From PUND01 sp046538345 (GTDB lineage Bacteria > Planctomycetota > Phycisphaerae > SM23-33): DNA of 8,021 nt. Position 1 is the stretch's first letter, and each line of letters begins with the position of its first letter. The stretch covers positions 1 to 8,021 of the forward strand of contig JBKHJB010000104.1 of the NCBI GenBank assembly GCA_046538345.1, read 5' to 3'. The translations under genes and the position numbers were made by a program. This document shows, one piece after another, positions 1 to 5,845 of this stretch. The notes beneath the pieces were generated by a model that had not been told where the DNA came from, ran no database searches, and saw only the letters and a list, made by a program, of their open reading frames with translations.

Positions 1-1142
1 CGCCGGTATTGGGTGGGAGTCATATCTGTATGGTTCCGGAATACCACGCTGAGGCGACTTGCGCCGTTAAAGCCCGACGCCTCCGCGACGGCCGACATCG
101 GCAGGTGAGTCCCCGCGAGGATCTCTTTGGCCCGTTCAATACGGACGCGAATAATTTCGTCCAGCGGGCTGCGACCCAGTGCTTTCTGGAAACGCCTCTC
201 CAGGACCCTTCGGGAGACCGAGCACGCGGCGAGGACGTCGCGAACACCTATCTGCTCTCCCGCGTTACCGCGTATGAATCTAAGGGCCTTCGCCACCTCC
301 GGGTCGTTCACGGCGAGTATATCCGAGCTTTGACGGGTAACCACGTGAGAGGGCGGCAGAAGTACCGACTTCGCGGGAGGGGTCTTGCCGTTGAGCATTC
401 CGTCCAGCAGCTTCGCCGCCTCAAAGCCGACCTGCTCCAGCGGCAGTCGTACGCTTGACAGCGGCGGTCGGGCCATATCGCATAGCAGCTCATCGTCGTC
501 CACGCCGGCGATGGCGATATCCTCCGGAACGCGCAGCTCCGCCAGCCGGCAGCCCTCCGAGAGCCGCACGGCCATAACGTCGTTGCAGGCGAATACCGCC
601 GCGGGCATTGACAGTGACTTCAGCCAGTGCGTGATCGCCGCGTCGCTGCTTTTCCAGCTCCGCTCGTTATAGGCGGCGATGGGGCCGCCTCGCTCCATGA
701 ACACCTCGCAGTCGGCGCCGTGGGATTGCAGCTTCTCACGGAAACCGGACAGTCGTCGGTCCGAATAAGCTGTGTTCCGTTCTCCGATGAATCCGAACGT
801 CCGGAAGCCCCGCTCGACAAAGTGCTCGGCCGCCATCTTGCCTATCGCGATGTCGTCCACTCCCACCCGCGGGACGGGCACGTCCTCCAGAACGCCGGAG
901 ACGTTTACAGCGGGGCGAGAAAGTTGCACGACCGCCTCAGCGTCGGAGCGGACCGAAAGGTGGCCTATCACGCCGGCGGGCTCCCACTCCGCGAGAAGGC
1001 GACCGGCCCTGGAGCCGGGAAGCGCGGAGTTGAACACCCACGGCTTGCCTTGCTTCGCGTAGGCGCAGATGCCCCGCAGGACGCCTCGCCCGTACGTGAA
1101 ACTCATCGCCACTATCAGTGCCACACGTTGCGTTTTGCTCAT
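1..1142 (-). CDS. XylR-like AraC-family transcriptional regulator with sugar-binding sensor domain (3' end cut by window)
   Basis: I read this frame by reverse-complementing 1-1142. It stays open for about 380 codons and runs off the left edge, so no stop is visible. Residues about 6-275 look like the LacI/periplasmic-binding-protein type I fold: an N-terminal 'VALIVAMSFTYGRGVLRGI', a 'VFACNDVMAVRL' segment and 'VPEDIAIAGVDDDELLC', all typical of ligand-sensing domains. Residues about 283-380 are an AraC-type double helix-turn-helix ('GVRDVLAACSVSRRVLERRF', 'MSAVAEASGF', ending near 'TPTQYRR'). This order matches E. coli XylR (392 residues), so only a short C-terminal piece is probably missing. 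ATG at 1140-1142 has GGAG six bases upstream (1149-1152). By family knowledge it binds DNA in response to a sugar; the actual sugar cannot be told. It is divergent from the pseudopilin gene, a likely target or mere neighbour. Confidence 0.9.
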   Translation of the reverse strand, partial: MSKTQRVALIVAMSFTYGRGVLRGICAYAKQGKPWVFNSALPGSRAGRLLAEWEPAGVIGHLSVRSDAEAVVQLSRPAVNVSGVLEDVPVPRVGVDDIAIGKMAAEHFVERGFRTFGFIGERNTAYSDRRLSGFREKLQSHGADCEVFMERGGPIAAYNERSWKSSDAAITHWLKSLSMPAAVFACNDVMAVRLSEGCRLAELRVPEDIAIAGVDDDELLCDMARPPLSSVRLPLEQVGFEAAKLLDGMLNGKTPPAKSVLLPPSHVVTRQSSDILAVNDPEVAKALRFIRGNAGEQIGVRDVLAACSVSRRVLERRFQKALGRSPLDEIIRVRIERAKEILAGTHLPMSAVAEASGFNGASRLSVVFRNHTDMTPTQYR

Positions 1143-1163
1143 GGTTGGCTCCGGTTTTGCGGG

Positions 1164-1192
1164 ATCATAGCATATCCGGGATGGCCGCAAAA
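1164..1192 (-). promoter_or_regulatory. Candidate extended -10 promoter of the XylR-like regulator
   Basis: On the minus strand TATGAT (1164-1169) is preceded by TGC (1170-1172), giving an extended -10 element. The -35 position at 17-base spacing (1187-1192, TTTTGC) is poor, as is common with extended -10 promoters. The predicted transcript starts near 1157 and leaves a leader of about 15 bases containing the GGAG ribosome site. Prediction by eye only. Confidence 0.4.
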
Positions 1193-1218
1193 CAAGAAAA
1201 ACTTTGCGCGAATTGGTC

Positions 1219-1246
1219 TTGTCGCGGCAGGGCGGTGTGAGATAAT
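1219..1246 (+). promoter_or_regulatory. Candidate sigma70-type promoter of the pseudopilin gene
   Basis: TTGTCG (1219-1224) and GATAAT (1241-1246) are separated by 16 bases; they match the sigma70 consensus at 4/6 and 5/6 positions. The predicted start near 1253 gives a leader of about 83 bases. A small GGGC/GCCC hairpin (1301-1313) lies in that leader shortly before the ribosome site. Prediction by eye only. Confidence 0.45.
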
Positions 1247-1335
1247 AAATAACTGACGCGATTTACCCATAAGAGCATTTCAGTGCCAATGCGTATCCCC
1301 GGGCTTTTCGCCCCAGGCAGATTGAGGTGAGGGAA

Positions 1336-2169
1336 ATGACTGCGCCGTCAAATCGCCCTGCCGTATCGCCAAGAGGGTTTACACTTATCGAGCTGCTGGT
1401 GGTCATCGCGATCATCGCCCTGCTTATGAGCATCCTCATGCCCGCACTTGGTCAGGCCCGCGAGCAGGCCCGAAGAGTGGTATGCCTTACGAACCTCTCT
1501 AACCTGGGCACGGGAATCAGCCAGTATGCCAGCGACTACCGGGAGCTGATTGTTCCCGGCGAACTTCGTGATCCCTATGACGAAAACTCCTGGGCGTCGC
1601 TGATGGTGAATCTCGGCTACGTTCACGCAGAAAAGGCCGAGGGAACCAAACCGGCGAAGACCAACAGCGTGTTTCATTGTCCTTCGGGGTCCAACGAGGT
1701 GGTTGAGCAGAACGCCTCCGGCTATTGGCCCGTGCTGGACGATCGCAATGATCCCAAGGGCTTTCTGGGTACGTCCCAGCGGTGGACGACGCCGGATGAA
1801 GAGTCGGCGAGGATCCACGTGTGGTACGGGATAAATATGGCCACCTGGCAACCCGATTTCCCCTTTACACGAGTCCCCCGCTATGACGGAGAGGCCGCGG
1901 GGTCAGTTACACAATACCGCATGATGGACATCAAACGACCCAGCCAGATGGCGGCGGTTTTCGACGGGGTCTGGGCACACAACTGCGGCACCACGTCGAA
2001 CGGTTGGGCGCGCATCTTTCCCCGCCACATGAACGGGCGCGACTCCAACATTTTATTCTTTGACGGGCACGCCGAACCTATCGACCGGGAAATGTTACCG
2101 GTGGGTCCGCTTCAGGATGAAGACAGCCACGAAACCTCCAAGGTGGAGTGGGCCTTTAAGCTGCAGTAA
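1336..2169 (+). CDS. Pseudopilin-like protein: prepilin N-terminal cleavage/methylation domain with C-terminal H-X-DG motif
   Basis: The protein is 277 residues from ATG 1336, chosen over GTG 1327 because GAGG at 1324-1327 lies 8 bases before the ATG. The N terminus has a basic leader and the prepilin peptidase site G14|F15-T-L-I-E19, with the conserved mature Glu5 (E19). A hydrophobic helix follows to about residue 38. Next comes the family pattern 'CLTNLSNLGTGISQYASDY', a central 'VFHCPSGS' segment, and near the end H231...D243-G244 in 'NILFFDGHAEP'. This is the type II secretion/prepilin-processing-associated H-X9-DG family, present in many copies in Planctomycetota and Lentisphaerota. Here the H-to-DG spacing is 11 rather than 9. 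It is probably membrane-anchored, then processed by a prepilin peptidase, with a periplasmic or surface domain. Its specific role is unknown. No convincing terminator follows. Confidence 0.92.
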   Translation: MTAPSNRPAVSPRGFTLIELLVVIAIIALLMSILMPALGQAREQARRVVCLTNLSNLGTGISQYASDYRELIVPGELRDPYDENSWASLMVNLGYVHAEKAEGTKPAKTNSVFHCPSGSNEVVEQNASGYWPVLDDRNDPKGFLGTSQRWTTPDEESARIHVWYGINMATWQPDFPFTRVPRYDGEAAGSVTQYRMMDIKRPSQMAAVFDGVWAHNCGTTSNGWARIFPRHMNGRDSNILFFDGHAEPIDREMLPVGPLQDEDSHETSKVEWAFKLQ

Positions 2170-2397
2170 CCACGGCTTGTTTGGTTGGTGATCAATAGCC
2201 CACCGGCTCAATCCACCATAAAAACGGTGGCCCGCGGGGGCGGCGCCCGGTTATATTGTCAACTCAGCCATCCCTCCGCTCGTGTACGTGGCATCGTGTA
2301 TCGGGTTGGTGGGGCGGTCCGTGGGCTTGGCCCGGTCCGCGGACGGCGAGAACTCCAGGGTAAATCTGCCCGGTCGTTGAGGCCGGCTCGAGGGAGG
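2170..2397 (+). other. Non-coding gap/leader before the oxidoreductase gene
   Basis: This stretch of 228 bases has no convincing gene, although the downstream reading frame stays open through it from GTG 2185. The translated extension is low in typical protein features, so I read it as untranslated. It holds a CCACC/GGTGG hairpin with an A-rich loop near 2214-2231 but no T-run. It also holds a GC-rich region of nested inverted repeats near 2317-2344 (GTCCG...CGGAC around GGGC/GCCC). No good promoter was found; TTGTCA near 2257 lacks a matching -10. Confidence 0.4.
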
Positions 2398-5058
2398 ATG
2401 AACCCCGACAGACGTTTCCACTATCGCAGTCTGCAGGAGCTTACCGGCGAAATCGCCCGACGCGGATACGACCTGCCGGCGAGCGACGACGTTTCGATTC
2501 TGGCAAGCCCGGTCGCTTTCGGCCGACTGGAAGTGCCCAACCGCCTGGCGGTTCAGCCCATGGAGGGTTGCGACGGAACGCCCGACGGCGAACCGACGGA
2601 CCTGACCATCCGCAAGTACAACCGTTTCGCCGCCGGCGGAGCCGGGCTTATCTGGTGGGAGGCGACCGCCGTGGTTCCCGAGGGCAGGGCGAACCCCCGC
2701 CAGCTCTGGCTGAACGATAAATCCGCTGCCGCGTTCGCGGAGATGGTCCGCCAGGCCCGGTCGGCCGCCCGCGACCGACTCGCCCGGGAGCCGGTCTGCG
2801 TCGTTCAGCTAACCCACTCCGGACGTTACAGCAGGCCCGACGGCAAACCCGAGCCGATTATCGCGCATCATTCGCCGGTCCTGGACCCCACGCACAACCT
2901 GCCGCCGGACTACCCGCTGATAACCGACGAACAGCTCGACGCCCTGCAGCAAAGCTATGTGAAAGCCGCCGAGCTGGCCGCCGAGGTCGGCTTCGACGCC
3001 GTCGATATAAAGAGTTGCCACCGGTATCTGATAAGTGAGCTTCTCGCCTCGCACACCCGTGAGGACAGCCGCTACGGCGGAAGCTACGAAAACCGCACCC
3101 GCTTCCTCCGCGAGACCGTGGCAAAGGTCCGCGAGGCGGTCGGCGATCGCGTTGAGGTTACCTGCCGACTGAACGTCTATGACGCCATCGAGCATCCCTA
3201 CGGCTGGGGGGTTTCACCCGGTTCCGCCGACAAGGCCGGCTCCGCACCGCCGGCAGCCGACCTTTCCGAGCCGCTGGGGTTGCTGGGCGAGTTGGAGGAG
3301 CTGGGCTTTGGCGGCGTGAACGCCACGGCCGGCAATCCGTACTTCAATCCTCACGTTAACCGACCCGCGGACTGGATGATATCCCAGTGGCCCGATCCGC
3401 CGGAGGACCCGCTGACCGGTGTGGACCGCATGGTGCGACTGGTGCGGGAGGTTCAACAGAACCGGCCTGAACTGACGGTCATCGGCTCGGGCTTCTCCTG
3501 GCTGCGGCATTACGTGCCGCAGTTTGCGGCCGCCGCCGTCGATCGCGGCTGGATGAGCGTCGTCGGACTCGGTCGCGGCGCGCTGGCGTATCCGGACTTC
3601 GCCGTGGATATTATCGAAAACGGCGAGATGGATCGTCACAAGGTCTGCGTGGCGTGCAGCTCATGCACCCAGATGATGCGCGACGGGCAGGTCTCCGGCT
3701 GTGTGGTCCGCGACAGCGAGGTCTATGCTCCCATATACCGGCAAGGTCGCAGGCAGTCGTCGGAAAAGCTGCGTGAGCTGGCAGAGAGGTGCCGTCGCTG
3801 CGTTGACCCGATGTGTGCGACGCGCTGCCCGGCGGGTGTGGACATTCCCGCATTCCTGGGCGCCTTGGCCGACGGTGACGAGCGCGAGGCGTATGAGATT
3901 CTCCGCGACCGCAACCCGCTGCCGGGTATCTGCGGTGCGGTCTGCCCGGTGGAGGTGCAGTGCGAGTCGGCGTGCATATGCAACTTCATCGACGACGGTC
4001 CCGTACCCATAGGCGAGATTCAGCGGAACCTCTCGCGCAAGGCGGTTCAGAACGGCTGGGCCAAGCTGGAAGTGCCCCCGGCGACCACGGGGCGGCGCGT
4101 GGCGATTATCGGCGCCGGTCCGGCGGGTTTGTCGGCCGCCATTGAGCTGCTGCGGCTGGGGCATGCCGTTACCATTTTCGACGCCGCCGGCGAGCCGGGC
4201 GGCAAGCTTGCCGGGGTCATTCCCCACAGCCGTCTGGGCATGGAGGAGTCTCGCGCGGAGATAGAGGCGATCTTCGCCTCCGTCGGGCAGGATCGCATCG
4301 AGTGGCGCCTCGGCCGGCGTCTGGGCGCGGATATGACGCTGGACGACATCCTCGCCGAGGGTTTCGACGCGGCTGTGCTGGCGTTCGGACTGGGGGGCTG
4401 GGAAGCCCGCGAAGACAGGCCCGAAGGCGTCATGGAGGCCAACGCGTTTCTCTCGCAGTTGAACCGCCATCCGGACCATCGCTGCCCGCAGCGCGTCGCG
4501 GTGATAGGCGGCGGCAACACGGCCGTCGATGCCGCGGTCACAGCCCGGCGACGCGGGGCCGAGGACGCGTACCTTCTGTACCGCCGCAGTATCGATCAGA
4601 TGCCCGCCTGGCCCGGCGAGCGGAGCGAACTGCTTGCCTCGGGCGTGCATCTGCTGCTGCTATGCAGGCCCGACGGGTATGTTACAGACGATGTCGGCCG
4701 GCTTACGGGACTGAAGATAGTCCGCACGGAGCTGTCGGAGCCGGACGAGTCCGGCCGCCGGACGCCCGTGGACGTGCCGGACAGCGAGTTCACGCTGCAT
4801 GTGGACATGGTCGTGGAAGCCACCGGCCAGCGCGGGCCCTCGCCGCGGGACGAGACCGTTCGCCAGGCGCTCGGCGGCGTGGAGCTTACCGACAAGGGGC
4901 TTATCCGCGTCGAGAGCGAGACGATGGCGACGAGTCGCGAAGGCGTCTGGGCCGCGGGCGATGCCATAAACGGCGGTACGACGGTGGTTCAGGCGGTCGC
5001 CGAAGGGCGTTGTGCCGCTCGTGATATAGGTGTCCGGTTGGCCGTCGGGACAAAATAA
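2398..5058 (+). CDS. Fused flavin/iron-sulfur oxidoreductase: OYE/2,4-dienoyl-CoA reductase-like barrel plus NfnB/GltD-like FAD-NAD(P) unit
   Basis: 886 residues from ATG 2398; GAGG at 2390-2393 and AGGGAGG directly before the ATG decide the start. Residues about 30-410 form an Old Yellow Enzyme-type FMN barrel: 'NRLAVQPME', Q137-L-T-H-S-G-R143, and 'SRYGGSYENRTRF'. C417, C420, C423 and C435 (CX2CX2CX11C) match the [4Fe-4S] site of the trimethylamine dehydrogenase/dienoyl-CoA reductase group. A second module resembling the N-terminal domain of dihydropyrimidine dehydrogenase/NfnB follows, with C465, C468, C473, C477 and C512, C516, C522, C526 for two more clusters. Then come the FAD motif G572-A-G-P-A-G577, the NAD(P) motif around G704-G-G-N707, 'QMPAWPGER', and the GltD-like end 'VWAAGDAINGGTTVVQA'. 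Likely role: NAD(P)H-driven reduction of an unsaturated substrate, with electrons passing FAD to Fe-S to FMN. The substrate is unknown. The active-site His of 'EIHGAH' relatives appears as K205 ('DIKSCHRYL'; H208 kept). Probably cytoplasmic and transcribed alone. Confidence 0.9.
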   Translation: MNPDRRFHYRSLQELTGEIARRGYDLPASDDVSILASPVAFGRLEVPNRLAVQPMEGCDGTPDGEPTDLTIRKYNRFAAGGAGLIWWEATAVVPEGRANPRQLWLNDKSAAAFAEMVRQARSAARDRLAREPVCVVQLTHSGRYSRPDGKPEPIIAHHSPVLDPTHNLPPDYPLITDEQLDALQQSYVKAAELAAEVGFDAVDIKSCHRYLISELLASHTREDSRYGGSYENRTRFLRETVAKVREAVGDRVEVTCRLNVYDAIEHPYGWGVSPGSADKAGSAPPAADLSEPLGLLGELEELGFGGVNATAGNPYFNPHVNRPADWMISQWPDPPEDPLTGVDRMVRLVREVQQNRPELTVIGSGFSWLRHYVPQFAAAAVDRGWMSVVGLGRGALAYPDFAVDIIENGEMDRHKVCVACSSCTQMMRDGQVSGCVVRDSEVYAPIYRQGRRQSSEKLRELAERCRRCVDPMCATRCPAGVDIPAFLGALADGDEREAYEILRDRNPLPGICGAVCPVEVQCESACICNFIDDGPVPIGEIQRNLSRKAVQNGWAKLEVPPATTGRRVAIIGAGPAGLSAAIELLRLGHAVTIFDAAGEPGGKLAGVIPHSRLGMEESRAEIEAIFASVGQDRIEWRLGRRLGADMTLDDILAEGFDAAVLAFGLGGWEAREDRPEGVMEANAFLSQLNRHPDHRCPQRVAVIGGGNTAVDAAVTARRRGAEDAYLLYRRSIDQMPAWPGERSELLASGVHLLLLCRPDGYVTDDVGRLTGLKIVRTELSEPDESGRRTPVDVPDSEFTLHVDMVVEATGQRGPSPRDETVRQALGGVELTDKGLIRVESETMATSREGVWAAGDAINGGTTVVQAVAEGRCAARDIGVRLAVGTK

Positions 5059-5063
5059 AAAAA

Positions 5064-5127
5064 CTTTCCGCGAGTCCGTTTGCGCAGGCGACTGTCCTTT
5101 CCCGCCTTGCGCGAACGGACCGGAAAA
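5064..5127 (-). terminator. Long hairpin after the oxidoreductase; its T-tract faces the minus strand
   Basis: The arms GTCCGTTTGCGCAGGCG (5074-5090) and CGCCTTGCGCGAACGGAC (5103-5120) pair over about 17 bp, with one G-U and one bulged base. Outer arms TTTCCG (5065-5070) and CGGAAA (5121-5126) extend the stem. It begins six bases after the oxidoreductase stop. On the plus strand no T-run follows, only AAAAATTG. Read on the minus strand, the stem is followed by GTTTTTTTATTTTG, a classic intrinsic terminator tail. It may therefore stop transcription entering from the right, while still protecting or ending the plus-strand mRNA. Confidence 0.6.
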
Positions 5128-5330
5128 ATTGACCGACCAACCTTCCACGATTGTGGTTGTGCGACGCGCTGCGGCGTAGGATTCTGGTAAAGACGTCGCA
5201 CACGCCATCAGTTTACCGGCCGACGGTCGGTACGGGACATGGGGTCCGGACCGGCCTATTACAGGCCGGGGGTCAGACGAAAGTATACAACCACGGCGCG
5301 GTACAAGCGCGCCGAGCAAGAATGAATGAT
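5128..5330. other. Non-coding region rich in inverted repeats
   Basis: No protein-coding gene is supported here. Several strong inverted repeats are visible: GTGCGACG (5159-5166) with CGTCGCAC (5194-5201); the perfect palindrome GGTCCGGACC (5243-5252); and CCGGCCT/AGGCCGG with loop ATTAC (5251-5269). GGTAAA (5186-5191) can also pair with TTTACC (5212-5217). A GTATAC core at 5283-5288 gives a good -10-like TATACT on the minus strand, but without a clear -35 at normal spacing. This may be part of one or more structured RNAs. Confidence 0.45.
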
Positions 5331-5435
5331 TTGCGAACGGTTGGTTAAGTGGCGGTCGCAAAGCACCGATTCATGCGGTGAGGGCGCAAAGGCCCTTGTG
5401 CGAGTCGGCTTACGGACAGCCGAGGTTTTCGCAGG
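5331..5435 (+). ncRNA. Structured 5' leader, possible divergent c-di-GMP-I (GEMM)-like riboswitch
   Basis: Three adjacent hairpins are enclosed by a closing helix TGCGAA (5332-5337)/TTCGCA (5428-5433): CACCG/CGGTG (5364-5380), AGGGC/GCCCT (5381-5396, loop GCAAAG) and TCGGCT/AGCCGA (5405-5423, loop TACGGAC). The core echoes the GEMM aptamer: GCAAAGC, a hairpin, then GGGCGCAAAGG (known: GGGACGCAAAGCC), and near the end ACAGCCGAGGTT (known: AUAGCCGGGUUGCC). The usual GAAA tetraloop is missing; loop ATTCATG stands in its place. The aptamer identity is inferred from memory of the consensus, so this may instead be a different or new structured leader. It ends just before the ribosome site of the CBM48 gene. 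Confidence 0.42.
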
Positions 5436-5439
5436 CAGA

Positions 5440-5446
5440 AAGGGAG
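5440..5446 (+). promoter_or_regulatory. Ribosome binding site of the CBM48 gene, possible switch target
   Basis: AAGGGAG lies 7 bases before ATG 5454. Its AAGGG (5440-5444) is complementary to CCCTT (5393-5397), which in the predicted leader fold is largely held in the AGGGC/GCCCT hairpin. Translational switching is therefore possible, but this is inference. Confidence 0.5.
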
Positions 5447-5453
5447 TCGAGCC

Positions 5454-5780
5454 ATGGTCAGCATCCGAGGCGAAGTGGTGGAGTTCAAATTCTTTAGACC
5501 CGACGCCGACGAAGTACATCTGGCTGGGGATTTCAACGGTTGGCGTGTTGGCGAGCTTCCCATGCAACCGACGGAAGACGGGCATTGGCTGGCCAGGATG
5601 CGACTACCCGCCGGCGACTTCCGTTTCCGCTATTGTGCCGATGGTCAGTGGTACACCGACTATGCGGCGTTCGGTCTGGAGCCGGGGCGGTTCGGCCTGG
5701 ACAGTATCGTCCGCGTCGAGTCGCAGTCGCTGACCTTCCAGCAGACACCGAGCGAGCACGCGGATATCGCTGCCGCATAG
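5454..5780 (+). CDS. Stand-alone CBM48/AMPK-type glycogen-binding domain protein
   Basis: At 108 residues this is essentially one E-set (immunoglobulin-like) carbohydrate-binding domain with no catalytic part. Residues about 8-88 match the isoamylase N-terminal/AMPK beta-subunit pattern: 'VHLAGDFNGW' (W30), 'LPAGDFRFRYCADGQWYTDY' (W66) and 'DSIVRV'. W30 and W66 correspond to the two sugar-stacking tryptophans of the AMPK beta glycogen-binding domain. The binding Lys is replaced by R59, and the Asn near the last strand by S84. No signal peptide or membrane segment is seen, so it is probably cytoplasmic. Family knowledge suggests binding of glycogen or another alpha-glucan, perhaps as a targeting or sensor subunit. 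It is preceded by a long structured leader and followed by its own terminator, so it forms a single-gene unit. Its partner protein is not in the window. Confidence 0.85.
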   Translation: MVSIRGEVVEFKFFRPDADEVHLAGDFNGWRVGELPMQPTEDGHWLARMRLPAGDFRFRYCADGQWYTDYAAFGLEPGRFGLDSIVRVESQSLTFQQTPSEHADIAAA

Positions 5781-5809
5781 GCGCGCTTCATATAAAACCC
5801 CCTTGCTGG

Positions 5810-5845
5810 GTCGGCCGAAGCCAAAAACTTCGGCCGGCTTTTTTT
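5810..5845 (+). terminator. Intrinsic terminator of the CBM48 gene
   Basis: GTCGGCCGAAG (5810-5820) pairs with CTTCGGCCGGC (5828-5838) over 11 bp, with one G-U and loop CCAAAAA, and is followed directly by seven T (5839-5845). The T-run overlaps the stop codon of the convergent scpB gene, so the two genes are packed tail to tail. On the minus strand no T-run follows the stem closely. Confidence 0.9.

Noticed and set aside
9..458. Plus-strand frame of 149 codons at the left edge
   Set aside because: It is antisense to the AraC HTH-coding part of the regulator, which has a clear domain match on the minus strand.
2185..2397. Upstream extension of the oxidoreductase reading frame by 71 residues from GTG 2185
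   Set aside because: The extension does not look like the family N terminus, is rich in Arg/Gly as expected of translated GC-rich spacer, and ATG 2398 has ribosome-site sequence directly upstream.
3661..4650. Open antisense frame of 329 codons within the oxidoreductase gene
   Set aside because: It lies fully inside a well-supported coding gene and shows no recognisable domain; long antisense frames are common in GC-rich coding DNA.
4302..5024. Second plus-strand frame of 240 codons within the oxidoreductase gene
   Set aside because: It is Arg/Gly-rich with no motif; a shadow of the real frame that carries the FAD and NAD(P) motifs.
5283..5289. TATACA as the -10 box of a plus-strand promoter for the CBM48 gene
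   Set aside because: No acceptable -35 lies 15-19 bases upstream; the plus-strand promoter of this gene was not found with confidence.
5128..5330. Known housekeeping RNA (tmRNA, RNase P, SRP, 6S) in the structured gap
   Set aside because: None of the conserved core sequences I know for these RNAs is visible on either strand.
4660..5361. Minus-strand frame of 233 codons crossing the end of the oxidoreductase and the gap
   Set aside because: No family motif, no ribosome site, and it runs through strong hairpins that are better explained as RNA structure or a terminator.
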